DNA from: Dipteris shenzhenensis
Taxonomy: Eukaryota > Polypodiophyta > Polypodiopsida > Gleicheniales
Assembly (NCBI GenBank): GCA_047967505.1
Contig: CM106539.1
Length of the DNA: 64,000 nucleotides
Reading direction: 5' to 3' (one strand)
Under the pieces are notes generated by a model. The model did not search any database and was not told the origin of the DNA. It saw nothing but the letters and a program-made list of their open reading frames with translations. Positions 1-11,445 of this stretch are shown piece after piece (position 1 is the stretch's first letter; each line of letters starts with the position of its first letter). The position numbers were made by a program, and so were the translations under genes.

Positions 1-2501
1 TCATGGTTTATGAGATGAGTTGGAAAAACTCCTAGATGCCGGATTCATCTACGAGATAGAGCACACTAATTTTTTTTTCAACCATCATCATTGTGCCTAA
101 ATGCAATAAGAAGCTCAGAATATGCATAAACTTTAAATATGTGAATGTCGCCACAATTAGAGCACTCCCCTACCCTTAACAGAAACAGTGCTGGAAAAGG
201 TGGCAAGTAATATATAGCTTCTTGGATGGCTTCAGTGGCTATAACCAAGTGCAAAATGCTCCTAAAGACCAATCAAAAATAGCATTTGCTACAGAATGGG
301 GTATTTTTGCATATAGAGTCATGCCATTCGGCCTTTGTAATGCCCCGACCACATTCCAACGAGTCATGTTCACAACTTTCAAGTCATTTCTGAATAAGTT
401 TTTACAGGTGTTCTTGGATGATTTGTGCATCCATTCAAACAAAAACAACCACTTCAAATGTCTTGAAGCAGTACTAATCAAATGCAGGGATATGGCATCT
501 CCCTAAATCCAACAAAATGCCAGTTCATGGTCACTCACGGAGTTGTTTTGGGACACATCATCTCTCAACATGGGATTGCAATTGACATGGACAAAATCAA
601 AATCATCATGGAATTGCCTCCTCCTACAAATTCCAAAGGTGTACATGTCTTTATGGGACATGCCGACTATTATAGAAGATTTATAGTGGTATGCCATGAT
701 AGCTAGACCACTATACAAATTATTAGTGGAATTCTTATGGACCGAATAGTGCAACCAAGCCTTTGAGCTTTTAAAGTTGCACCTAATCACAGCATCCATC
801 CTTATATCTCCCAATTGGGATATTGATTTTCATGTTCATACTGATGGATCCAAGTATGCAATTGGGAGTGTGCTTTGTCAACCTGGTGAACATAAGAAAG
901 ACTACCCATTCTACTTCGCCAGTCAACAACTCAATGATGCAGAGATCAACTATACCACCACAGAAAGAGAAGCCCTAGCAATGGTGTATAGTGTAAAGAA
1001 ATTTCGACACTATCTACTGGCAAATGATTTTGTCTTCTACACTGACCATCAAGCATTGCTTTATCTTGTGAACCGTCCATGTACAACAAAAAGAATAAGC
1101 AGATGGCTCCTCTTGCTTCAAGAATTCAACTTCAAAATAGTGGTCCATAAAGGTTGTTGATCACATGTCTCGTGTCAAGTCGGGAGAAGAAGCCACTAGA
1201 ATAGAAGACGACTTACCAGATACCACACTATTTCAAATAGATGTTGTTCCAGAGTGGTGTGGAGATATCATTGGTTACTTGATGGTAGGAAGACCACCCC
1301 CTGAAATGAAAGCAGTAGATGCTAGAAAATTGATTCTAAAGGCTGCAACCTATCAACTCATTGTAGGACAACTGTACAAGATGGGCAAGGACCAGATATT
1401 AAGAAGATGTGTAATGCCTCATGAGATCATGCCAATCCTAAGTGAAGTCCATGAAGGCATTGCAGGACACTTCCAAGGGGAAACCACAGTAAGAAAAGTT
1501 CTCCTCATAGGCTTCTGGTGGCCAACACTGTGGGCAGATGCCTATGAATATGTAAAAGGATGTGATGTATGCCAACGGACTACTAAACCACAACACAAAG
1601 TCTTCAATCCCCTAACAACAGTTGTTGCACAAAAACCATTTGAAAAATGGGGGATTGACTATATGGGTCCCATACATCCAGTAGCAAAAGGAACATAGGC
1701 ATGCTACATCATTGTGGCCATTGATTACTTTACAAAATGGGCTGAAGCTAAAGCAGTCAAAAAGGCAAATGCCAGAAGCACAGCAAGATTCTTATATGAA
1801 AATGTGATCACCTGATTCGGATGCCCCATTGAAATTGTGTCGGATAGAGGCACACATTTTGTCAATGAGGTAATCCAAGAACTCTTGTCTGGCTTTATGG
1901 TAATCCATAGAAAAAGCACAACCTACTACCCCCAAGGGAATGGATAGGCCGAATCCACCAAAAAAATAATATGCATTATCCTCACCAAGGTAGTAGAACC
2001 ACAACGTTCTAATTGGGCAGAGAAACTGAATGCAGCCTTATGGGCATACAGAACCACACTCAAGGTCAGTACAGGGAACACACCTTTTCAATTGGTGTAC
2101 GGCCTTGAAGCTATGGTCCCACTAGAATTTGTAATACCAAGTCTACGCATAGCAGTACATGAACGCATGGGAGACCATGAATCCTTGAAAGAAAGACTCT
2201 ATCAGTTGGAGAAGCATACAGAAACAAGACTAGTCACCTACCATGCCATGACAACAAAAAAACGTACAAGAAAGGCATGGTTCGACAGAAATCTTAAAGC
2301 TAAAGACATCAAGGAAGGCGACTTAGTCCTATTATACAATGCCAAAGTACACAAGGGGAAACTGAAGTATCTAGGTCAAGGACCATACCGCGTACGAAAT
2401 ATGAATCCCATCAGAGCTGTACTATAGAAACATTGGATGGAGTCCAATTCAACACAACAATAAACGGGAGCCGACTGAAGCGCTACTACATCAACACGTA
2501 A
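1..2501 (+). pseudogene. Ty3/gypsy pol remnant (RT, RNase H, integrase)
   Basis: Decayed polyprotein entering from the left edge. Reverse transcriptase spans about 1-706: a DGFSGYNQ motif near 224, the FGLCNAPTTFQ block and an FLDD version of the YxDD catalytic box near 412. There is a frameshift near 480 and a stop at 704. RNase H follows at 777-1160, with DGSKYAIG, TEREALA and TDHQAL carrying the acidic residues. Integrase begins in the ORF at 1165: an H-H-C-C zinc site (HEGIAGH then CDVC), the first catalytic Asp in WGIDYMGP, the second in SDRGTHF and the Glu in AEST. The integrase frame is otherwise open to 2427 but carries stops at 1696 (TAG), 1813 (TGA) and 1945 (TAG). The typical KRYYI end of gypsy integrases is shifted into another frame and stops at 2499-2501. 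Gag and protease lie outside the window. It is certainly dead as an autonomous unit. Confidence 0.95.
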
Positions 2502-2570
2502 GCCATCCTCGACAAAAGTGAAGATTTGGGAAACCAAGTCTTCCTTAGTTAGGATTAGATTGTATCATGA

Positions 2571-2659
2571 GCACTCACTAGCATATGCACGTTTTTGCAC
2601 ATATAGTTTGCACTAGATTGTTACACGCACACTCACTAGCATATGCACGTTTTTGCACA
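2571..2659. repeat. Two-copy direct repeat, offset about 57 bp
   Basis: The segment CACTCACTAGCATATGCACG plus TTTTTGCACA occurs at about 2573 and again at about 2630, separated by a short spacer. Confidence 0.85.
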
Positions 2660-3444
2660 TTTAATCAATTTTGTATTAGGGGATGATTGAGTCTTAGTTT
2701 CCCTATTAAATCCCACAAATAAGCATATAGTTAGACACATCACGTGTACTCACACGATTTTGCATAGGCACATAATAGATTGCATCAATAATAGTATCAC
2801 ACACTTTCATTCCATACTCTCAAAGCATGCAATGAATTCACAAGCAGGACAAGAAGCTATGCCAAAACTCAAGATGAATTGGCAAAAGAGTCTGCAGCCT
2901 CAGCAACAATGAGACCCCTGCCAACATCACAGTCGTCTCCTATATGTAAAAATATCAAACTTGCATGTAAACTTATCTACAAGCTCAATGATACGGGTGC
3001 AATCGCATCCCACATGTATGCAAGATAGCAAGAAATGCCAGCCTCAATGAGACCCCTGCCAAACCTCTTCCCAAGAAGATTTGATGGTAGAGTTCGCAAC
3101 CTCAACAACGAGATCCCCTTTGAAATTCACAGCCATCTACCCCTCCTTAAGAGGAGATAAGCTTCCTGACTACAGACCATAAATTGTATGGTGCAAAAGC
3201 ATTATAGCAGGAGCGACCCGCATGCCACAAGCTCAATAGCCACCGCTGAGTTACGCACATGGCATCCCAACTCAGAAATCAAAATAAGACATAATCCAAG
3301 GATGGGTAATAAAATGGATTCGGGAGCATGTTGTCTCTATGACAACATGGACTTAGGTAGAATAGAATGTGTGTGTAGAGTAGCGGTGGCAAAGCTCCGC
3401 TTGTACTTGCATAAGGCTAGAAATAATCCCTCTTAGAAATCCAA

Positions 3445-3800
3445 CTTGCATGTTCTACATGCAAGTTCTACATACGATTCCTACATGCAAGTCCTACATG
3501 CAACTTCTACATGTGAGTTCTACATGCAATCCCTACATGCAACTCCTACATGATGCGAATTCTACATGCGAGTTCTACATGCAACTCCTACATGAGAGTT
3601 CTACATGCAACTCCTACATGTGAGTTCTACATGTGAGTTCTACATGCAACTCCTACATGCAACTCCTACATGCGAGTTCTACATGTAACTTCTACATGCA
3701 ACTCCTACATGCGAGTTCTACATGCAACTCTACATGCGAGTTCTACATGCAACTTCTACATGCAACTCCTACATGCAACTTCTACATGTAGAGAGAGAAT
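3445..3800. repeat. Minisatellite, unit about 13 bp (CTACATGCAACTC type)
   Basis: About 25 imperfect units alternating TACATGCAACTCC and TACATGCGAGTTC run through the stretch, ending before the TATA-like box at 3842. Units are directly adjacent with no unique spacers. Confidence 0.9.
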
Positions 3801-4007
3801 GTCTTACAATTCCTACATGCAGAGAGAGCAGCTCTCCAACTTGTATAAATGGAATGAAGCCCACACTCTTTGGGGCATTGTGTTGAGTTCTACTTTCGTA
3901 TTCCAAGCAATTGTCTCAAGTATCCATGCTTCCTTGCACTCCACATCCAAAAGCATGTCCTAACCTTGCAACTCCTCCTCCCCTCTCCTCCAACCTTGCA
4001 ACCCATC

Positions 4008-4135
4008 CTATCCCTCTCCTCCTCCCTCCTCCTCTTCCCTTCTCCTCCTCCCTCTTCCTCCTCCTCCTCCTCCTCCTCCTCCTCCCTTCTCCTCCTCCCT
4101 CCTCCTCCTCCTCCTCCTCCTCCTCCCTTCTCTCT
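4008..4135. repeat. (TCC)n / CT-rich low-complexity tract
   Basis: Near-pure TCC triplets on the + strand, with CCCTTCTCC interruptions. Long serine/proline and glutamate ORFs over it are artefacts of the repeat. Confidence 0.95.
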
Positions 4136-4257
4136 CTTCTTTCCCCCATGCTCTTACACCTTCTTCCTCTCCCACTCCTATGCTCCCCTTGAACCCTTAG
4201 TTCCTCAACTCTTAATCTCCATGATCTACAAGGGAGACGAGTTTTCCACCATGTACT

Positions 4258-4435
4258 CTACTCTAAACCTTGGAACCTCTTCTAAACTCTGGAACCTCTC
4301 TCTAAACCTTGGAACCTCCTTCTAAACCTTGGAACTCCTTCTAACCTTGGAACTCCTTCTAAACCTTGGAACCTCCTTCTAAACTCTAGAACCTCCTTCT
4401 AACCCTTAAACTCCTCCTAAACCTTGCAACCCCCA
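4258..4435. repeat. Minisatellite, unit about 19-20 bp
   Basis: About eight imperfect copies of CTAAACCTTGGAACCTCCTT with small indels between units. Confidence 0.9.
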
Positions 4436-4805
4436 ATGAAGTGAAATTTTGCCTTCATTACCTCAACCATGATGATACACGTTCCTTTTACACATGCATG
4501 CACTATGTTTGCTTACCACACTTAAGCCTACGTCTCTCACTGGAACACGACTCGAGGTTCTAAGCTACATGTATACTACAAACAACAACCCTGATATATC
4601 TGCAGGGACAAAAAGCCTCGGAATCCTACATACTGAGAATACCCTGCTCTTCCCACGGAAACCATGGGAAAGAGCTAACAGTTCTTAAAACACTAACTCC
4701 ATTGTGACACTCTAAGCATCTTCAAGGATCTATCGAGTGTGTAAGAAAGAATCCATAGGCGATGTCACCTTACACAATTCTATTGTTAAAGCAAATATAT
4801 ACTAG

Positions 4806-5047
4806 CACTATATTAGAGAATTCAAGAATCTACCAAGTCCCACCTTAAACCAAGGGGTTAATATTTTACCACACTGCTAAATCTTAACCCTTTATCTGAA
4901 AGTAGGACTTGGTAGGGTTCCCTAATATAGTGTTTAGGGAAGATTCCACTTTCAAGTATGGGGCTAATATTTGACCATGTGGCCAAATCTTAACCATATT
5001 GGGAATTCCCAAACTATTTCAAAATTCCCAAATTTCCTAATATAGTG
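4806..5047. mobile_element. MITE-like palindromic element
   Basis: It begins CACTATATTAG at 4806 and ends with the inverse, CCTAATATAGTG, at 5036-5047. A further inverse end sits in the middle at 4921-4932. The left half is itself an imperfect hairpin: ACCAAGTCC with GGACTTGGT, and GGTTAATATTT with AAATCTTAACCC. There is no coding capacity. Either one element with duplicated arms or two MITEs sharing an end would fit. No target duplication was resolved. Confidence 0.6.
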
Positions 5048-6950
5048 TAACTCACCCTTTCTTGCAAAGCCTACTATTTCCTAGCCAAATTCAAGATAAG
5101 TGTCATCCTCGTATTTTTAAAAGGTCCACAATTGGTGCTACCTTCGGGTTTGATCTTGCTAATAGAGTAAGGATGTAGCAACTCTTGGACATATGTGGGT
5201 GCATGTTGATCGCATAAAACATGTTAAAGGATGGGCTATAGTAGTTGCTCATGCCTACGACCCAATCTACATGAGTTACTAACAAAAGAAACAATGAGTT
5301 TAAAGTGCAAAACACAGATGCACAAGTGCAATTTGGGGTGATGCTAAATGAACAAATGTTGAAAGTCCACATGGATTATGTATAATGATGGGTCCAAAAA
5401 TACAATGGAAGGCAAGGAAAGAACTTGTTATTTTCATTGGAAAATGAGGCCATGAAGATACAAATCATTATGTAGAAATTGCAGAAAGAGACCATGAAAG
5501 CTTGTTTAAATGAATTTTAAAAAGGAAAATAAAGTTACCATCTCCATCTTATGTGAAGAATGGTGAACTACTCACTCTTCAAGTTTGGATGGATTTTTGA
5601 GAATCGATATATTTGTCTTTTTTAATGGGGGAGCATGTTCTTACTACAACATGACAATGTTCCTAACTAAGCTGCATTAATTCGTCCTATTTTTTTTTTA
5701 ATTCAAAAAGTCAGATAAAATCATGTTTTTCTTGATTTAAAATGAAATACCTTTTATTTTATTTTATTCATACGAATAACGAGCTTCCATGCAATTCAAT
5801 TACCACTTAATTACCAATAACCGACATAGTAGAGCCCTACCTCCAATATCTCAATCTCAATCCCAATCACAAGTAGTATCATAAATTGCAATTTCAATCT
5901 CTTTCTAGATCTTCAGTTCAGAAGTGGAAATCTAGATCACTGCAGTGGCCTTCACTCTACTTAAGCCTCCACTGTGGTGGCCTTCCCTACTTAAGCCTCC
6001 ACTATTCCATTTCATTCACCATTTTTGACTCCTTTCACTGTTTCGTTTGATTACTCCTTTGCCATTTTTGACTCCCTTCACCATTATCTCTCCACCTTTC
6101 TCTAATGTTGCACTTTTCCTGCAACTTCTATCCCCTCTCACAATGGATCCCCTTCCAAATGTGTCATCCTACTCGTCCATCTTTGCACAGTACAAGAGCA
6201 TCTCACACAATCTTTACTCCTCCAGTCTTGAAATCATGACATGTGAGAGCTCCTCACACAATCATTCCTTGCCTAATCTTGAAATCGTGACACATGAGAG
6301 CTCCTCATACACTCTTAGAAAGCCTGATTTGACCAAGTTGATAGATGAAGTGAACATGAATGATGGATACATGGTATGTCAATGCCAAAGATTAACATTA
6401 GTGAAAGCATGATTGAAAAGGCCCTAGGCATTTTGGGGGTGATTTGCAAGCACAATTCTTGGAGAAGTCATGGAAGAGATCAGATATTTTATTCTAAAAT
6501 ACTCGAATACTCAAATTAGTGCAGCTGGTAGAGTCAAGGTTTCAAGCTTGCCAATTGATGTTTAGGATGTGTTGAAACAGACAAGGCAGTACTTACCTGG
6601 ATATGAGAGGAACCGTGAAGTTCTGGCATGTTCAAGCAACCATAAAGGATTTGCTTGAATAAAGGTTCTCTTTTGTCCTCAGTTCGAATTGTTTTTCCAT
6701 GTGAAATCTTGCATTCAGTGACTTGGCACGTCTCAGCAACACCCAAAATAGGCTTTAGCTTCTAAAAACCCAAGGCCTCTAATTACACGTAGCCGATGAC
6801 AGGCCAAAAACTAACACTTACACCTATAATAACATTCAAAAAGGCAGGGCCTTAATGGGGTCCCCACCTTGTTTTCCTTTAATAGATTTGATAAGATGGT
6901 AGGATTCAAGTTCATTTTCAAGTTGGTAGTTATGTGCTCCATGAGAAAAA
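5048..6950. other. No gene recognised
   Basis: AT-rich sequence without a credible gene. A 121-codon ORF at 6047-6412 has no motif I recognise and no splice context. Confidence 0.6.
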
Positions 6951-6952
6951 CA

Positions 6953-6990
6953 ATGAATGAGTGAGTGAATGAATAAATGAATGAATGCAT
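6953..6990. repeat. (GAAT)n short tandem repeat
   Basis: Imperfect GAATGAAT/GAGTGAGT tetranucleotides. Related GAATGAATAAAT recurs at about 7024. Confidence 0.8.
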
Positions 6991-7734
6991 GCCAAGAACT
7001 GTGAAATATATAGAGCGATCAATGAATGAATAAATGCCAAGGACGAACTACGGAAGTGATGATAAGCGGATTTAATTTTTTACCGTTTCTCAGGGCATAC
7101 ACATTTTGTTTCCTCGTGTTTGTGCTTCCTTGCTTGATTAGTCTTCTACTGTAGCATGAATCCTGCCTACCCAATCCTAGTTTCCTAACATGTCGGAGTC
7201 AGCGAGAGCGATCCGACGGCACTAACAATGAAACAAGGATACTGAGTGAGGTATCGGCATGGTGCATGTGGGGCAAGCAAGGCAACGAGAAGGCGGTTGA
7301 TGCTAGTGTGGTATTGGGGCTCTTATCGGGAGTCGAGGATACCGAGTGAGACGAGTCTAAATCCGCCTTGTTCTTTTCTAACATCTGGCTTAGTGTCCTA
7401 CTCAAATGAGGGCTCATGTGTGAGACACTGATCTCTAGCATCATCGGTAGGGAGGCGAGCAAGGCATCGAGGAGGCGGTACGATATTTTGATGCCACGTG
7501 GAAGACGTGGAGGAGTAGATCCCATGTGATGAAGGGTGTAAGGAGATAAGGTTGATGTTTTGAAGAATGTTAATAATGTGAGGAAGATTGAAGTTGCTTC
7601 TTGGATTTGAAGATATACATTTTCATCTCTGGCACCATCATCGTCTCAAAGAAAGAGACTCTCCTAATTCCTTGGTTATACCCACAATTGCATCCGATAT
7701 CCCTCCCACTCCTCTTCACTGCTCAGTGACGAGC

Positions 7735-7802
7735 AAAGTGTATGCGCTTGCTGCGGCATTGCTCGGAGCAGAGTGTATGCGCTTGCTGCGGCATTGCTCG
7801 AG
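7735..7802. repeat. 34-bp tandem duplication
   Basis: The unit AGTGTATGCGCTTGCTGCGG plus CATTGCTCG occurs twice head to tail, nearly identical, about 550 bp upstream of the gene at 8344. Confidence 0.95.
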
Positions 7803-7975
7803 GCTTTGGTAACGATTTTCGAACGCGTTAACGTTTTTCTCCGGATTGTGTCGGGCGAGGGTGGCAAATCTGTTTTGTTGCAGCATTGAATTGTTTTGAA
7901 GTGTGTTTTTGTGTGAGTCGACTGTATCAGGATTCAAAACTCGTTTTCCCGTGGTAGACTGTGTGCGTGTGTATG

Positions 7976-7977
<2 letters not shown>

Positions 7978-8011
<34 letters not shown>

Positions 8012-8042
8012 AGGAAGCGAGCGACTGAGAGAGAGAGAGAGA
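7978..8042. repeat. (GA)n microsatellite, interrupted
   Basis: A pure GA run at 7978-8009 and a second short run at 8026-8042, about 300 bp upstream of the first exon of the gene at 8344, possibly in its 5' leader. Confidence 0.95.
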
Positions 8043-8343
8043 CAGGGAGAGTATCATTGGAGGTGGAAAGGAAACGAGCAGAGGAAGAGACAGATAGAGA
8101 GAAGTTGCGGCCATATTCGATTGCCGGACATTTTGATTGGCAGGGGAAAGCAAATTTTTGTGTTCACAAGCGCTACGCCTGGCTTTGTGGTTATTTCAAC
8201 CTTGAAGATTCCCTACTTGTAGGAAGATTGTAGTTGATGTTCTTGTAAAATACAAGTGAAGATGTTTTCTCCACTGAAGATTAGGAAGATGTCGATGGTA
8301 AGCAAGTGAAGGGGTTTCTATACAGAAAGAATTTCCAGGTGCC

Positions 8344-9769
8344 ATGGAAAGATGTTTGCGTCAATCGATCTCTTCCTCTGCCTCGGAACCCCTGTTGCGG
8401 TATTCCAACAGGTTGCGAGGGATTTCCCTCCCGAGAATCAAACACCTGCGATGCCGTCAAATGGCTTCTGGGACTATATCCACTCTCTATGTCAGAGCCT
8501 CGGACCTTTCATGGCAGCCTATTTTCTCCTTCGATTCAGAAAACCTCATGGCGGAGGCGCCTTATCTGCGCAAAGATTGTGAAGATCTAGACTGGAAAAA
8601 ACAAGCGGACGACCTTCGGGCACAAGCGGCGCTATCTGTCCAACTCAAGGGAGGTGGTCACTGCAATCCAATATCAGAGGTGCATCATCCTTCTCATTTT
8701 GTTAATATCTACTTATGTTGATACTGGCGGTCCAAAGAATGAGTCTATTACTCTTTGATCTTCAGAATTCAAGCCGTTCGCTTATCTTATCCGACTGTTA
8801 ACTGTTTGGATTAATTGGCAGCAGTCGATTGGTCCAAGCGACCAAATAGGTCGCAGCAAAAGCGATATCGAAGATTGTGATACATGGCTCAGAGCTGGCG
8901 TGATCTTAGCAGCTGCTTTCGTACATTGCGGGCTTCTTCTGAACGCTATTGCACAGGAAGCTTTAGAGAAACCTGAATCAGCAGAAGCTGCATCAAGGGC
9001 CCCGGGTTGGTTGGTGCCTGCAGTCCTGGCTTTTCCCGTTGTATCTTATGTAATTTTCAACTTGTATCGAGCTCAGGTATTTCCCTTTTGCCAGAAGAGA
9101 TGGAGCTAAAGCATATTCGATTTTTTGTCCTTTGAAATCTCTGTTAGATGACGAGTTTTAGGATTTATATTAATTCGGTTATCTTTTCGTTTTTCACCGA
9201 TTTCTGGACGGATAGACTCTCACATTTGTTTCAACATCATTTATTTGCCTTTTCACTGACCAATGACCCTTCAGATTGTATAATAACAATTTTACTGTGC
9301 ATCTTCAAAAGTCATGACCTCTGAGACGGTAATTATTCGGTATATTTGTCTTTATGCAAGCATCGTGAGCTCTGGCGATATTTCAGGTTAATCCTTATGC
9401 CAAAGTGACAGATTGGATGTTTGGAGTTGTTGCAGTAGTGATAATTGCAAACTTGATCTTGATCACTACAATTGGGGTGAGCAGACTCGCTAGAGTGACA
9501 ATTTGGAAATCCTCTTCTACAGTCTGTTCTACAAACTATGTTGTCTTGAGTGTGTGAATTCTCAGATTTGGCATGCATTGATCTGGGCTCATCAGCTTAT
9601 TATTTGCATGTCAGCTGCTTCTTTTTCTGCTCTAGAACGTTTTTGGTGAAGCGAATATATCAGAATCTTCTTTGATGTTATAATTTGGCATGCATCCATT
9701 TGTGCCAAACGAGAGGACTTGGCTTATCAACTATCATTTGCATGTCATCTGCAGGTGCGGTTGTATTAA
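8344..9769 (+). CDS. Plastid-targeted-looking membrane protein, 4 exons
   Basis: Predicted exons: 8344-8679, 8822-9076, 9387-9476 and 9755-9769, giving 231 residues. All introns are phase 0 with GT-AG ends. Residues 1-60 are rich in Ser, Arg and Leu with almost no acidic residues, like a chloroplast transit peptide. A second in-frame Met is at residue 40. Residues 80-136 are hydrophilic. Three hydrophobic segments follow at about 137-156, 173-192 and 207-227, and the protein ends VRLY. The third segment begins NPYAKVTDWMFG, which looks strongly constrained. I chose ATG 8344 because its frame runs to the donor and gives the presequence. The tiny last exon is inferred; if intron 3 is not removed, translation reads on and stops near 9558. 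The coding region is CpG-rich and free of repeats. I do not recognise the family. Thylakoid or envelope location is inference. Confidence 0.72.
9585..9753. repeat. Diverged duplicate inside predicted intron 3
   Basis: GGCATGCATTGATCTG, CAGCTTATTATTTGCATGTCAGCTG near 9570-9625 is echoed at 9687-9753 by GGCATGCATCCATTTG, then a similar stretch ending TGCATGTCATCTGCAG. The second copy supplies the proposed acceptor of exon 4. The first copy gives a weaker decoy acceptor. Confidence 0.6.
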
Positions 9770-9893
9770 TACGTAGAGTTTTGCGGTGGCTGGAACTCAA
9801 ATACGTAATGGAGTACTGTTGCCGTGAAGGAGTGTCTTGACAATCACACAAGATGCCAGACATGGTCATTATGCTCTAGTTGACTAAGTCAAC

Positions 9894-10210
9894 TTTGTGA
9901 ATGAGTTGTTCATTGGAGCTTGCTGCAGGTGGTCTGTTGCTAAGTGGGATTGTAATCAGAAACTATTTCAACGAAATCAGTTTCCTATGACGGATTACCT
10001 ATGTGCCCAATTCACTCTGAATATTTGCAACTCGTGTGTGGATGAGTTCTTCACTCGAGCTGGGGTGCAGCTAGTCTGGTGCTAAGTGCAGTTGTGATCG
10101 GAAACTATATCTATGAAAATATTTTTTCAATGATAGGTTGTCTGTATGCCCAAATCCCTATGAAAATATATTCTGCCTGATAGATTGCATGTGTGCCCAA
10201 ATCCCTATGA
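9894..10210. repeat. Imperfect tandem repeat, unit about 142 bp, 2.4 copies
   Basis: A unit beginning GTGAATGAGTTGTTCATTGG recurs at about 10037 as GTGGATGAGTTCTTCACTCG. A third partial copy containing TGTGCCCAAATCCCTATGAA ends near 10210. Confidence 0.8.
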
Positions 10211-11415
10211 ATATATGGAACACCACATTATGATGGAACAAGCAAAATTGTTTTGCCCATTCTTCTTTACTTAGGCCAGCACTACAGCATTTTATGAAAC
10301 TCTAAAATCCTACGAAACCATGTGGCACATTCTATGCCGTTAGATCAACGGCCTATTATTAGCTACTTACAATATACTTAGCAGCTGGCCAAGCATTCTA
10401 GTTTAGGTAGAATCTATGAATGTTCAAGGCACCTTTAGAGGAGGTTTGAAGCTCTAGGGTTGCAAGAGGGCATTGTAGAATAAGTGAATTGAAGGACACA
10501 TGTTAGGATTACTGTTTTTTGCACCGTAATTGAAATCATGATGTCCATGCAAAGATCGAAAAAAGGAAAAGGAAAGAAGAAGCATGAGACGGGAGTTGAG
10601 GACCCAATTTCCCTTGCAAAAATATCAGGTGTAGTTGTCTTTCTGGGGCAGAAAGTGAAAGGCTTCAAAGTTGTCACCCTTTCTAGGATGCGATTGAGCA
10701 TTCCTCAGTATGTCCATCTAACGGTGAACAATCACCACCTTGTTCGGCTATTCAACTTGGTTGCACAACCTTGGCCATAGATGTTTCAAATCAAATGGCT
10801 TACAACATGGCACAATCGGCATGCAGACAATTCGTAGTGCGCGGCTCGTTTAGATAGTTTTCATATCTCTGATCGTGGCTGGTGGATTGACCCTAGGCTA
10901 AGTGATCAAGTTCTTGATAATACTGTTTCTTCCGATCACTTGCCTATGATCATGATATCCTTTCTGGTGTCTTAGCCAAGTACACCAGGCTTTGATCAAG
11001 ACATCCAGCAGACTTCGTCGTGTCTGGTCCTGCGTTGGGAGACTTGTCTGCATTGAGGTACTCGAGTGTGCAAAGTCCATGGGAGGGCCAAGGCTCAGCT
11101 TTGAAAGTATGGCAGTCAGGGTGCGTTTCCTTTCTGTTAACCATAGAGTTAAATCGAACCACCATTTTCGGGACAGTGTTCCGCCTATAGAAAAGTCTAA
11201 AGACTTACGTAGATCATATACTCAGAATATAGATAGAGAAGGAACGATTGTATCGATGTAATCGATTGGTTCCTTTGAAATCGGACAACAGGCACTTATA
11301 GGCAGCCACTTGGTTGGATATCTTTTTCAAGGGGCAGTGCGTTGGGCACATGTGCCCCTTGTTTTATTTTACATTTGTTTTTATTTAATTAAAGTGAGCA
11401 TTATTTAATTTAATA
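10211..11415. other. No gene recognised; may include the 3' LTR of the copia remnant
   Basis: No coding sequence. On the minus strand, the part left of the polypurine tract at 11417-11425 should be the copia 3' LTR. It starts TATTAA at 11416 and has a CTATAAG box near 11295. Its far end was not found. Confidence 0.4.
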
Positions 11416-11445
11416 CTCCCCCTTAATGCTATTACTCTAACTAAA

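Larger units (their letters stand above)
2502..4700 (+). other. Probable 3' untranslated region and 3' LTR of the gypsy element
   Basis: No coding sequence. It follows directly on the integrase stop. A TATA-like GTATAAAT lies at about 3842 and would suit an LTR promoter. Much of the stretch is low-copy tandem repeats, listed separately. A purine run AGGGGATGA near 2678 could be the polypurine tract, but I cannot fix the LTR ends because the 5' LTR is outside the window. Confidence 0.4.

Noticed and set aside
3445-3800. Regular short repeats suggesting a CRISPR array
   Set aside because: Units are head to tail with no unique spacers, in a plant retrotransposon context. It is a minisatellite.
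3870-4325. Long serine/proline ORFs and opposite-strand Glu/Arg ORF
   Set aside because: Products of the (TCC)n tract only.
6047-6412. 121-codon ORF starting MITPLPFL
   Set aside because: No domain, biased composition and no gene context. Such length occurs by chance in 64 kb.
7716-8233. ORFs on both strands across 7.7-8.2 kb
   Set aside because: They span a GA microsatellite and a tandem duplication; Ser-Leu and Glu-Arg runs are repeat artefacts.
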